Shown here one piece after another: positions 23,601 to 35,639 of a DNA stretch of 64,000 bases. The notes beneath the pieces are model-generated. The model ran no database searches. It saw only the letters and a program-made list of their open reading frames with translations, and was not told the origin of the DNA. The position numbers and the translations under genes are program-made. Origin of the DNA: Spisula solida (lineage: Eukaryota; Mollusca; Bivalvia; Venerida; Mactridae); the NCBI GenBank assembly GCA_947247005.1, contig OX365944.1, forward strand, positions 6,522,501 through 6,586,500. The letters are read 5' to 3'. How positions within the stretch are numbered: position 1 is the stretch's first letter; the number at the start of each line of letters is the position of its first letter.

Positions 23601-26600
23601 ATTTCGGTCTGAAATCAAAGCTCTTTCAGGATTAATAAATCCGGAATTCCGGGTAAATCAGAAATATTGACACCCCTGATGACTACAAATGGATACAATA
23701 ATCACAACAAATCCTACCTGTCCAACATTCCTCTAGAACCATTGTTTCTGTCTGGATTTTGTGGCATCAATGAGGCTAATGATTCAGCAAGTTCAGCTCT
23801 CAGATGAGGGTTCTTCATTCGTTCACTACTTCCCATATATACGAGAATCAAGGTCATCAAATGTTCTATACTACTGCCACCAGACTGTAAGAACAACATG
23901 TGGTAACCTGGTAATCCTTCATTCCATATTGATGCATATTGACACATAATATTATATCTGTATACATTTCCATGCAGGTGTATTTTAATGCATCAACTTA
24001 AGTATAGCTTATTACAATTCTCTCATCAAGGAGATATAGGTAATGGTTTTAAAGTCAGACTCTAGTCTTAGCATTAAAGCAATCCCTTCTTAGCTTTTGA
24101 TTCAAACAAGGGGTCATTAGGAGGAAATACTGCCAAATATGAGGGAATTGTAACCAAACTTGACTGAATTTACATTTGATAATTCTACAACTATGCACTG
24201 AAACTATTTGAATCAATCTACCATTTGAATAGTTACTGATACCTAAGCAACTCTTTCCAAATTTGGTTGATTTTATCCAACACTGAGCACGATCAATATT
24301 TTATTGTTCTACACCAAAAATGTACCAAATAAGAATTAATTCCATGAGGCATAGCTTGAACCATGCATGGACACTGACACATGCAGTGGTAACACTCCTT
24401 TCTTAAAATTGCACGGCAATAAAAATGCAAAGTTTAGGCAGTGAATATAAAAGAAAACTAACCTCATACATTTCTTCCTTGAACCTGTGGAGGAACTGTG
24501 TGAAATTTGTCACATTACCCATGATAAATTCTGGCACATAGCCAAGAGCAGTTGGTACCTGCTCCGGTAAGGGAAATTTGATTGGCTCGAAACTTTTTAC
24601 TTCACTAGTTACAGCTACCTGCGTCAGCCATGTTGAAGTAGCTATATGAAAGTTTAATGACATTTCCAGCAGTGTGGGTTCTGTGAGGGCAGCTTTCATG
24701 CACAGATATGTCTGCATCCCTGTAGAAAGAAAACAGAGAGTTAACATGAATATAAATGTATGGATGTGTTCTAACTCTTCAAACATACAAGGCATTTGAT
24801 CCAATGTTATAAGACAATTACATTCAAACCTGTGTTAAAAAGCAACTACACACAAAGGCCACAATTGCAAAACCTGTCCGAAAGACCACCAATTTGATCT
24901 TCCATCTGACTATTTTTAACAATACTAAACTGTCAACAAAGACAACTTTTTTGCAGTCCCCATGGGTAGTCTTTATAGACACGTTTGACAGTATACATTA
25001 AACAATTGCACCTAGACTACATGGTAATATCCAAACACACATTTTGTCCAAATCATTGCCACAAGGGTATGAGAGAAGCCAGTTTTCAATTTTGTGCTGA
25101 ACATCATACAATGAAAATATTGGTGTAATTTTAAGTTTGTCTTTTGTATTACATGGCCAAAGAGCAGACGCCTGAACATCCTGCATTGGAAGCAGAAGCC
25201 TTACCACCTAGGCTATCAAGGAGGTTATGTTTATGCATTAATACATACAAGTAGAACTAGTGTTCACTGAATCATTCTTTTTGAAATACTGAATTATAGT
25301 GAACTGAATCATGATATAGTTTAACCTTTATCCATCTGCATTTTAAGAGCTCTCATAAGTTCTGGATCTTCACTACGTTGTTGTCTTTCTTCATACGCTC
25401 TCTGTATACGATGTAAATCCTGATTCATCTTCAGGTATTTCTCATGAACAGCATGGAAACCCTGATTGATTGCCTGGTGACATAAGAAGAAGCATTCCGT
25501 GATAAAACTGTAACTGTCGTCTGCTTCGAGACTTTCATTCTCTTCCAGAGGAATCAAACATGTTTCTTTGATTAAATCTGAAAGAACAAGAGATATTTGT
25601 AAAATGCTCATGTATGTTCAAGGTCATGGTGACCTTTGAAAGTCGATTAGGGTTATCTACTGGTCAAAGACAATTTAAAGGGATTTTAGATACATCCTAT
25701 CTGATCAACATCCTTTTGACCATTTTTCTTGCATGTTCTGGCAACTTTTGGACCAAAATTCCTAATCACTCAACGTGTTAGGGGAATCCCCAAATGGAAT
25801 AATCTGACGATTTTCCCACTGCTAAAGAGCTAATGCATATAACAACTTCTTATCTTAAGCAGATGACAAGCATCAATGAGTAACAACATTTTCATTCCAT
25901 AAGCCTCATCTTCAATTCTTATAATCACATTCAACAAACAGATGAGAGATGATTTAAAGTAGATGTGTCCGTATGTTAACCAATATTTAAGACATGGATT
26001 TTACAGGTACATTCACTTTAAGCAACCAAAGAAAGATTGTAAAAGGAAAGTAACAAGATCCCATTACCTCTAGCATGAATGTTTCTCTGCTTGGAATCTT
26101 CATCATCACTTGCTATAGCTCTTACATAACTTGCTTGTATCTTCAGCAGTTTCGGGTCACATGGTTTAGAAAATGGCAGACACAGTTTCAACATAATGTA
26201 ACACATATTCAGACTGAAACCATCACTGCAATGAAGCTGTGTAAGTACTTGTGGTGCATGAGTAGACCAGATCTTGGCTCGACCTGTAAACAAAAGGAAA
26301 ATTTTTTTGAAAGTTGCGTGACAGCAAAGGTGCAAATTCACACGTTTGACCTGACAGAAAGAAATCGGAGCCAAGAATTTGAGACAAATTTGAATTCCTT
26401 GAGCAGTGTCTTAGAAAATCACATTTTTGAGATTTGTGACACAGATTTTCAACTGGATTCATATGAGAACAATCTCAAAGATTGAGATGATTTGGGTAAT
26501 TAAGGCCTTGATGAATTTTATATTCAAATCAGCCAGATACATATATCAATTTAGTTATAATCAGCAAGACTTTTTAGATGAAGAGATGCAAAAGCACAAT

Positions 26601-29600
26601 TATTGTCAATAATGCAGGAAACAAAATGTTAACATCCCATACCTGCGTTTTCTGCTATACATGTTCCAAGCCATCTCAATACTTGATGTTTCAGTACTGG
26701 TGATAGTCTGATCAGTGAATTCAATAATGTGAACACACCTATTGAATTGTTAGTGAGAGGCTGAAAATACACAAGATTAAATTGTTAGTAACTTAGTAAC
26801 AGATTCTGTAATATTTAGGTAATAAACCACTAAATGCCTATGCGGACCAAAATCGGATACACTCAAATAGTCTTACAGAAACTTCTGTTTGCCTGGCAAT
26901 GGTGATATGCCTTTACAAAATGGAACTAGAATTATCTTATTAAGTTTAAAGGTATTGTATACATGTACATGTAGTTGAATGTCTGAATGTGTTTCATCTC
27001 GAATATTTTGAGATTTTGGCATATTTGGCAAAGCGAAAGTAGAGTAAGGTAAAACCCACATTGGATCGAACGGTTCGCACGTCTGTAAAAATTTGTTTAC
27101 CGCCTTTGACGAACAAAATCTTTCTTATATTAAAGATGACCCCCTGTTTTTTTGGTCTTATTTTGTAGGTGAAACATACTTCTTTTCAATGATATAGGTC
27201 GGTCAACTGGCCATAGACTTTAAAGTGATATAATCTGGGGCTGACAATTGTCATTTTACATTGAGCTTACTGGTAAGAACAATTTTATTTAGTGGTTTGT
27301 AACCTATATTAGAATACTTTTATCAGACAGCCGCACACTTTTTTTCCAAGTCATCTCAAAACCTTATTTTTGCTGCAGTTGTTTTATTTGAAACCTTGGC
27401 AATTTGAGCAGCCCTTTTCATTTCATAAATATTGACCAGACAACTAAGACCAATTAGAAAAGACAATAAGTATGGAACTAAGTCATGCAAAGCCTGATAC
27501 AACTCTGACTAGCATTTAACCTGATTGGTCATTATAACAAAATTCTATCAGGCCAGACTAAATCAATTTCTATATAATCGCCCTCTCACTACCAGTACCC
27601 CCCCCCCTTTTCATATGGGTACATGTATTTGGCATACTCAAGTCTTAAAAATATTAAGTAAGTACCTGCCCTGCGTTCAACAAAGAATCACATGACGCAC
27701 GTTAAGCACCTGGTAGGTAACAGGTTTGAAACAGGTACGAAACGTGTGACACGTAATTCTTCGTTGAACGCAGTGCTGTTACTAATATTTCTCTGTATAA
27801 GATAAACCACATTTACCTGCCAAACATTTTTCTCCTGTATATCGAGATCTTGTTTCGGAGATGAGGACGGCTCATTGAAGAGATCAGTAGGTTTATTACC
27901 CTCTGGTATACATGTCAGTGCAAGAATTGAACCAAGGAGGGTATACTCTACATCTTTACCTTTCTTCAGATTCTCTATAGTATTATACGCCATGAACATC
28001 TGTAAGATAGTCAAGTTACAGTATGAGTGAATAAGTTACTGTAAGACTTGGATAAATTGGCGGAATTTTGTGGATTTACTAAAGCCTAGTTCCCACTGAG
28101 GAATTCCACATCGGCGATGTTCTCCCGATTTCTTCAGAAACCAACCAATTCATCACAATTCCTTCCCATATCACAAGCTGTCTCATGACTTCCCCGACCC
28201 TCCCCTAGACCATGAGTAACCTGTTCCCGGTGTCCTGATAGCTCATTAATTCCAATCGGAAGTACACCGCTGAGGCAAAAAATGCTCAGTGAGACCTACG
28301 CTTAAATTTGCTAATATTTCAACTAGTGTTGTTTTTTTTTAATGCCAAGCATAGCTTTTATTTGCCAGTCAGCTTTCTGTTAAAATATGGTAGGCATATG
28401 AGTGTCACCACCTGTATTTGAACACAGGACGCCAGATTAGACAACAAGCACACTAACCATTGAGCTATGGAGGCAAACTAATGTAAAATTTTGCCAACAT
28501 GGAACTCTACAAAGAAGTTTTCAAAATAACTTATAATTCTGCATGCTAAATGTCTGACATTCAGAATGCTTTTTGACCGACGGAAGAATGGGTTTGAATT
28601 TTATGAGGTGATTTTGTACACATGTAGGATCTATAGAGCGCTTGGGGTAATGTTTTATATTTGCCAATGCGAACATTTATTACAACTGTTAAATGGAGTT
28701 TGATTCATTTCGACTTTCATAGGTGACATTCGACAAATGTCTTCCCAATTCAAATTGCGTGTAGACTTGATAAACAATGATGATATTCGTAGATACAACC
28801 AAATACATGTATCAAACACGTTTGCATTGTAAACACATGTTGAGCACCTGGCTTATCTTGAGCATTTGGTTTGTCCTGATGGGTCCTCGAGATAACAAGG
28901 TTTTACTGTAACCACCAAATCTTCTCTTAGTTTCGTATAAAAAATGTTCTATAGCACTTTGTGAGACCAATCTTTAATATTTTGCTGGGAATGTTTTACT
29001 TTTTTCTGATGATTTTGATGTTTTCAAGACAAAACCTTGAAATTCAAGATAATTATTCCAAATTCCATGTCTTTTCCAGACAAAACACCTTTTCTAAGTC
29101 CACCTTTTCCAGGTCCATACTGACCCTGAATGTACTAACCTCGCCAAGTACTGCACTGCTTGAGAAAAACGAAAGTAGATTAATATATCGGGATACTTCA
29201 GGATGCATTAATGACATGTCATTCTGAAACTTGCTTTTTATAACATCTAGAACTGGTGTGAAGACTTGAAGTAAGGAACCGTCCTCTGAGTGGTTGTGAA
29301 TCTCCGCTGATGTGCGCATGAAAAAGTCTCGGACATAGGTGTTGTCTGAAATCATACAATTTAAACCATTAGACACATAAACCATCCTAGTAACAGGACA
29401 AAACAGAGTTATTTTTTTAATTTAGTTCTAATTGATTATATCCTGCTATATGCAATAAGAAAATTTCTGTAAACAATAAAATTATTTGAATTTGTGCGGA
29501 TGGATGTTCACAAAAAACTGTAACAGCAGTTTATTATGCACATTTAAGTCAGACAAATATTAAACAGTGTTATACATGCTATGAATAATGTTACTTGCAC

Positions 29601-32383
29601 TTAGAAGAACTGTAGATTAAATTAACTATCAGTCTTAGAAACAGATAAAATTATTTGAATTTGTGCGGATGGATGTTCACAAAAAACTGTAACAGCAGTT
29701 TATTATGCACATTTAAGTCAGACAAATATTTAGACAGTGTTATACATGCTATGAATAATGTTACTTGCACTTAGAAGAACTGTAGATTAAATTAACTATC
29801 AGTCTTAGAAACAGATAACTGTATTCTACCAGGGAATATGCTTAAGTGTTCTCCCTTGGAAAAATAAATTTCTCATTGGATGAGATTTTGACTCATTTTC
29901 ATGTAAAAATCAAGGAATTTTACAGATTTTTACAATTAAATAAAAGAAATGATATACAAACCACTGATAAAATGATTATTTTCCAGGTAGAGATCAATGA
30001 ACTGTTGATGAAGGACTTGGCCTGGGTATAATTCTGCTTGTTGCATACAGGTTTTAGCATTAAGGAAGATGGTTGCCTCACATGTTTGTAATGTAGCGTC
30101 AAACTGACTCTGTGAATGAAGATAAATTATGTCATACATTATGTCCAGGCCTGGTGATCAGCCATCATTTTCAAGTCTGAAAATCCCTGTTGCAAAGCCT
30201 GAAACCCAATAACCAATATTCAACATAAACAAAGAAGGAAACTTCAGGATTTAAAAACCTGAAATCAGACACAAGCCTGAAAAAAACCAGGCATGAATGT
30301 CGTAGATGGATTATTCTTACTTGTTTTAATGAGTCTAGTTGATCAACAATTTTAGAGCTATTGACTGAAAAAACTGTTCAGCTCCATTCTGCTGTTGAAG
30401 GTCACACTGACCTTAACCTTTGAACAACTGACAACAAAATCAATAGCGGCCACCTAATGATGATGACCAGCCTCTCTCTTAAGTTTGAAGATCCGAGGTC
30501 CAACCATTCTTGAATTATTGGTCAGAAACAGATAGGCAGACAGACCAAAAAGGGGCAATAAACCCCAACATTTTCGAAAGCCTGCATTATTAATACATAC
30601 AAATGTATATGCTTCTATATTTGTCATACAATCCATAAATGTCATGAAATAAGTAATTTAAGTCAATTTACCCCAACATTGCTCTTTATATTACAACATC
30701 TTTCATAGCATTGGTACAGATAATGTAAGACTTGACGTTCTCCAGCAAATGCTGAATCCTTTGATTTAGAGTTGCCTTCTCTTGTTTTTACAACCTCGCT
30801 GGCAGGGTTCTCCATCAGCAACCTTTCAAATACAGCCTAAAATAGGGACACATATACTTCAATCATTCCGTCATTGCTGCATAATTGATCTCAAACCCTG
30901 AGTTAAACAAGCGCACCAGCAGTTAATGGCCAAGGAGATATACCTGTACCATTTTAAACAACTCTGGTATGTCACGGCCAGGGATCAGACCCATAACCTC
31001 TCATACTCTAAGAGGACACTCTACAACTAGGTGATCAAGGCGGATCGGAAATCAATATCAGATGACAAATTATATCACTACATTCACACTTCTACTGCAA
31101 AATCTATGCTAGTTGGGAAAGCTTTAAGTAATTGTACTTTCACATTCCTATGGTCATTTACAGTTATTTATTCTACAATTGGACTCGATTCTACCATTGA
31201 GTATGACAAACCTGATCTAAACTGTCCACATCTAACCATATTTGTCCATCTAATGTATCAGCAACACCGGACATATACACACAATATGACGGTCTACAAT
31301 CATCAGTCGTAGCTTCTGTAAATAAATATACAGACATGTAGTATACTGTAAGTCACATATTTTCGTGGGTATTAAATTTTATGAATTTAGATAAAAATAC
31401 ATTTTCGTGGGGTTGTAAATTTGTTGATAAAAAACATGAAAGGGTAACACCATGTTCTGTACTTGGGGGGTTGATTAATCATGGGGATTAGATTTCATGG
31501 TTGAGTTAAACAGTGAAATCAACGAAATTTAAACTCCCTTTAAAAAGATTTTACTGCAACTTATTTTATTTTTGCCAGTTTTCAGCTCTGTCTGCTCTAA
31601 AGCTACATTTTCCTTTTCTATAAGCAACTTTATAAAAATTATTAGCACACCTGTGGAACTTTATCAAGGTAATTCTTCTGGTATAAGGTATTCACATCTT
31701 AGTAAACTTAGTGCACACGTGTGCTGGCCAGTGCTTGCCTTTCCAGACTTGTCAAAAACCCACCAGTCAGAAATTATGATTTATCAGCAGTCATGCCCAC
31801 TGACATCACAGCAGTGGGGCATTACATTGATATGTGATTACAATTTAGTTTTGGAGAATTATCATAGTATAGATTTGACGTAGAACTACTTTACCAGCAT
31901 CCAATGTTATAAGGAACACTTGTTCTAGTAGAGAACTTATTTCCAGTTTCAGTTTAGTGAATTGCTTGATATCCTCCTCTGTATGCATTGTTTGAAACTC
32001 TGCAAATATAAACAACATGTGTACATATCAACTAAAACACTAAAGTGTAAATGTAGCTACACGATCAAAGCAAACTTTATTTTAAAACGACTACAACATG
32101 TATTCGGCTTTCACCAAGCCTTCATCAGGGTATACCGGTATAAACATGTTTTTGTATCTGTGTTCACAACAGAAAATTTATTACAAAACAGTCAATGCAA
32201 TCTAAATAGTAATAATGAATTTGACCATCAGTATCAATATGAAGCCTGCTAAACTGAAAAACTGTCCTATCTTCTTTATTTACTTTTATATAGTATGTGC
32301 CTTTTAAACAGTTCAAAGATAATGTTAGTTACATGAATAATACTCACTGACAGCATTTGTTAAAATAAATAAATAAATAAATA

Positions 32384-32441
<58 letters not shown>

Positions 32442-32630
32442 GAGCATGTACCAGTAAATGTTCACTGATAATACAATTTTATATATACAGGACCAGGTTA
32501 TGGTTGAAGTGAAAAAGTTAAATTACAAACCATTTTCTTGAGCAATCTGTTTTGCAGCAACAAATGTCTGTGCTTGGTCAAGATTTGGAAACAATGCAGC
32601 AAAAGGATTATTAGCAATATTTTCTGCCAT
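17678..32630 (-). CDS. UBE4A: UBE4A, U-box ubiquitin ligase / E4 ubiquitin conjugation factor
   Basis: Eighteen coding exons join in phase: 32630-32531, 31999-31895, 31315-31212, 30836-30672, 30109-29962, 29345-29140, 27999-27817, 26760-26643, 26283-26068, 25577-25326, 24719-24463, 23884-23718, 22616-22424, 22111-21998, 21192-20941, 20361-20110, 19691-19534, 17795-17678. They total 3108 nt, 1035 residues; human UBE4A is about 1066. Landmarks are NPFAALF near the N-terminus, [37 protein letters not shown] (709-721), the Ufd2-type core, and a C-terminal U-box starting about residue 961 ([20 protein letters not shown], then [13 protein letters not shown]). The spellings FLDPIM, VLLPSS and SDQ.DPFNR favour UBE4A over UBE4B. 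The U-box recruits E2 enzymes and extends ubiquitin chains. An acceptor at 32638-32639 shows that the 5' UTR is spliced from an upstream non-coding exon I did not find. Confidence 0.95.
18008..19126. mobile_element. Dispersed element with CCCCCGCC / GGCGGGGG ends and an internal 302-bp duplication (UBE4A last intron)
   Basis: The left end is CCCCCGCCGATGAAATCGGT followed by TTGTCCGTCCGTCCTTCCGC; the right end is GTAGGCGGGGGATATTAATT. A segment beginning CTCTGGTTGCCATGGCAACC occurs at about 18178 and again at about 18489, each ending in GGGTGGGGCTC and CCCCTATATATAAATAGT. No ORF of note. It belongs to the large group of non-coding dispersed elements common in this window. Confidence 0.6.
20448..20664. 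mobile_element. 217-bp palindromic-end MITE, copy 1 (UBE4A intron)
   Basis: The ends are perfect inverted repeats AGCCTAGGTCCCACTGAG, flanked by TA on both sides. The same element recurs at 28082-28302. TA flanks point to a Tc1/mariner-type non-autonomous family. Confidence 0.8.
28082..28302. mobile_element. 221-bp palindromic-end MITE, copy 2 (UBE4A intron)
   Basis: Diverged copy of 20448-20664 in the same orientation. Shared internal phrases include GAGGAATTCCACATCGGC, GTCCTGATAGCTCATTAATT and GCAAAAAATGCTCAGTG. TA or TAA flanks are present on both sides. Confidence 0.8.
28345..28480 (-). mobile_element. Short tRNA-headed SINE, copy 1 (UBE4A intron)
   Basis: On the minus strand it opens GCCTCCATAGCTCAATGGTT (box A), has a degraded box B (CTGTGTTCAAATACA), and ends in CATATGCCTACCATATTTTA and GACTGGCAAATAAAAGC. 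The homologous copy at 49305-49440 has a better preserved head. Confidence 0.7.
29481..29818. repeat. 169-bp near-perfect tandem duplication (UBE4A intron)
   Basis: Two adjacent copies of a 169-bp unit starting ATTATTTGAATTTGTGCGGA (29481 and 29650). The only difference I see is ATTAAACAG versus TTTAGACAG. This is a recent segmental duplication inside an intron. Confidence 0.85.
32361..32441. repeat. Compound tetranucleotide microsatellite
   Basis: About five AAAT units run directly into about fourteen AATC units. It lies in the first coding intron of UBE4A. Confidence 0.95.
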
Positions 32631-32689
32631 ATTTTACCTGTAAACAAAGAACAAATTATAACCAGGTGAGAAAAATGTGCAACCAGACC

Positions 32690-32920
32690 GGTGTAACAGG
32701 CCAAATTTCCCCCCTGTCCATTTTTCCCCCTCGCCTAGATAAAGTGTAAGACTTGATCAAGAATAGTGTTTATCAGGGGGAAAAAAGGCCTGGGCCTGAT
32801 CTTTCCCCCGAGGAAAATCTGGCCGGGGGAAAAAGAGGACTGCTACAATAACAGGCCAAATTTTAACCCTGTCCATTTTTTCTCCGGGGAAAAAACTGCC
32901 CGGGGGAAAAAAAGGACCGC
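32690..32920. repeat. Two-copy repeat of GGCCAAATTT ... CCCTGTCCATTTTT blocks
   Basis: AACAGGCCAAATTTCCCCCC at 32697 and AACAGGCCAAATTTTAACCC at 32850 start two related blocks with alternating C-runs and GGGGGAAAA runs, which can fold back on each other. It sits between the UBE4A 5' end and the first tRNA-like head, and is probably the body of that SINE or a second element. Confidence 0.5.
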
Positions 32921-32921
32921 T

Positions 32922-32995
32922 ACACCGGGTCTGGAACCCGGGACCCTTCCCTTACAGGGCGAATGCTCTACCGACTGAGCTAGCCAGCTGCCTAC
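32922..32995 (-). mobile_element. tRNA-Thr-like SINE head / tRNA pseudogene, copy 1
   Basis: Minus strand: GCTGGCTAGCTCAGTCGGTA (box A) then GAGCATTCGCCCTGTAAGGG (anticodon arm) and CCCGGGTTCCAGACCCGG (T arm, box B). The D arm and T arm are intact and the anticodon loop reads CCTGTAA (TGT, Thr). The acceptor halves do not pair, and the base before the anticodon is C instead of the invariant U, so a working tRNA is unlikely. Confidence 0.7.
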
Positions 32996-33157
32996 ACAAG
33001 TTTCTCCCCTATTAGTAATTAAACCCTATACAGACTACTACGTACACCCCCTCCTTCGAAAAACTCATCCACAAATTCATGGAGTTACCAGAACCTCTGT
33101 GGGATGTTCTTAGGGTGTAGTGGGTCATTTACAGGTGAGAAAAATGTGCAACCAGAC

Positions 33158-33236
33158 CGGGGCTAAACCCGGGAGTCTGGGGACCCTTCGCTTACAGGGC
33201 GAATGCTCTACCGACTGAGCTAGCCGGCTGCCTACA
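33158..33236 (-). mobile_element. tRNA-Thr-like SINE head, copy 2
   Basis: Same head as 32922-32995, but here the anticodon stem is perfect (TTCGC / GCGAA around CCTGTAA). The variable/T-arm side is disrupted by an extra CCCAGACTCCCGGG-type segment. It starts one of two long direct copies (see 33190-34120). Confidence 0.65.
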
Positions 33237-34120
33237 CAAGTTTCTCCACTATAAGTAATTAAATCCTATACGGACTACTACAATTTCAATTGTAATGTTA
33301 ATTGTTATACACAATTCAAAACTCTTGAGAGTGAATAATAGTTATAGGTTATCATACAGGCCAATTGTGTATTAAGTCTTTTGTGGCATACTCAGTTTGG
33401 TATTAGCCACAGGGCCAATACGGTTAATAATATACGGTTTTCATATGACAGGAAGCATTGTTCTGGTAACACTTGCGTAATTCTGCCCTGAACATTTGCA
33501 ATTGCATTGTATACCATAGATTAGTTAAGTATAGATATTAGATCAAGAGTATCAGTAAGGTTCCTTGTTGAGGTAAGCGAAAGATCTTTTAAGATCTATA
33601 GGCTTTGTCCTAACAAAGTGCTGAGAAATGGTATGCTATCGCTGAAGACTCGCTGGAATTTGCAGAGATGTAGGAAAGCTCTTCGTGTTAGTGCGAAAGT
33701 GGGTACAGGGCGAATGCTCTACCGACTGAGCTAGCCGGCTGCTTCACAAGTTTCTCCACTATAAGTAATTAAATCCTATACGGACTACTACAAATTCAAT
33801 TGTAATGTTAATTGTTATACACAATTCAAAACTCTTGAGAGTGAATAATAGTTATAGGTTATCATACAGGCCAATTGTGTATTAAGTCTTTTGTGGCATA
33901 CTCAGTTTGGTATTTGCCACAGGGCCAATACGGTTAATAATATACGGTTTTCATATGACAGGAAGCATTGTTCTGGTAACACTTGCGTAATTCTGCCCTG
34001 AACATTTGCAATTGCATTGTATACCATAGATTAGTTCAGTATAGATATTAGATCAAGAGTATCAGTAAGGTTCCTTGTTGAGGTAAGCGAAAGATCTTTT
34101 AAGATCTATAGGCTTTGTCT
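33190..34120. repeat. Direct duplication of about 410 bp, offset 521 bp, interrupted by a 100-bp insert
   Basis: The sequence from CAGGGCGAATGCTCTACCGA at 33195 through AAGATCTATAGGCTTTGTC near 33607 recurs from 33716 to about 34119. Between them lies a segment of about 100 bp (CCTAACAAAGTGCTGAGAAA to GTGCGAAAGTGG) that also occurs at 41630-41717. The repeated unit begins inside the tRNA-like head. Confidence 0.85.
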
Positions 34121-34129
34121 AGCAAGGAC

Positions 34130-35135
34130 AGGTCATTTTTTTCATTCAATTAAACTATAACATGTTATACGTCAATGTAAAGATGTTTTCAAATGCATGC
34201 CATTGCAGTTTAAATGAGGTCTTTATCTTTAACGGTTAAAAAGTTATTCCATGTTGAAGTTTCTATGGTTACCGAAAAGGTGAAGTCAAATATGGGGTTT
34301 ACTGCCATGGGTGTAAAATACTTGTATTACTAATAACACTGCCAAGTGTTGCATATCAATGGAAAGATGTTTTCATATGCTGACCGTTGCAGTTGAAATG
34401 GGGTATTTATCTCCAACGGTTAAAAAGTTATTCCATGTTGAAGTTTCTATGGTTACCGAAAAGGTGAAGTCTGAAATGGTGTTTACTGCCATGAATGTGA
34501 TATAATTTTATTGCTTATAAACCTGACAAGTGTAGCATATCAATGGAAAGATGTTTTCAAATGCTGACCATTGCAGTTGAAATGAGGTATTTATCTCCAA
34601 CAGTTAAACAGTTATTCCATGTTGAAGTTTCTATGGTTACCGAAAAGGCAATTTTTGAAATGGTGTTTACTGCCATGAATGTGATAAAATTCTATTGCTA
34701 ATAAACCTGTCAAGTGTAGCATATCAATGTAAAGATGTTTTCAAATGCTGACCATTGCAGTTGAAATGAGGTATTTATCTCCAACGGTTAAACAGTTATT
34801 CCATGTTGAAGTTTCTATGGTTACTGAAGAGGCGAAGTCTGAAATGGTTTTTACTGCCATGAATGTGATATAATTTTATCACTACTAAAACTGTTAAGTG
34901 TTGCATATCAATGGAAAGATGTTTTCATATGCTGACCATTGCAGTTGTAATGAGGTCTTTATCTCCAATGATTAAAAAAGTTATTCCATGTTGAAGTTTC
35001 TATGGTTACCGAAAAGGCGAAGTCTGAAATGGTGATTGCCATGGACGTGGTATAATCTTATTACTACTAAAACTGTCAAGTGTATCACAGAAATGGAAAG
35101 ATGTTTTCAAATGCTAACCATTGCAGTTCTAACAG
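34130..35135. repeat. 184-bp tandem repeat, about five copies
   Basis: CCATGTTGAAGTTTCTATGG recurs at 34249, 34433, 34617, 34801 and 34986, a constant period of 184-185 bp. Each unit also contains GGAAAGATGTTTTCAAATGC and CATTGCAGTT. Units are diverged by scattered substitutions. Satellite-like, non-coding. Confidence 0.9.
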
Positions 35136-35639
35136 CTAAATAGAGAATAATAAGTTACTGTTTTGGATCAAAATGTTTATCTGGCTAGGCGGAGTTTATT
35201 GGTGGAACAGTAGGCGAAGCTGATTTCCGCTGCCAAGCTGGATAAACTTTTACTTCATCCACATCACTAAACTACGAAAATCATGTAGTAGTGTGTAAGT
35301 GAAAGGCCCTGGGTTTGAGCCCCAGTCTGGCTGCACACTTTTCTGACCATGTTTCAGTCATATAACATTGTTGTCCATCGTTGTTGCATTTTGTATCGCA
35401 GTCGCAATGTTTTATCAAAATTCTTACAGTAGTGTGTTGTAGTAGATTGACATTTAACATGACACCAACAGGTTTCTGTAGCTTAGTACCAAACACATCC
35501 ATGTAGGCCTACAGCTGTAATCTACCATATAAAAGAGACATAACTAATTGTACCAGGCTATGTAGATTGGCCTTCTAGATGGTAAATAACCCACATATTA
35601 AACCAACATACTAAACCAGTCGTTGCTCAAGCCAGTGTA

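Noticed and set aside
17678..32630. UBE4B instead of UBE4A
   Set aside because: U-box wording (FLDPIM, LPSS, SDQ.DPFNR) and N-terminal NPFAALF fit UBE4A better than UBE4B.
32922..32995. Functional tRNA-Thr(TGT) gene
   Set aside because: Acceptor halves do not pair and position 33 is C; three linked copies with repeat flanks indicate a SINE head.
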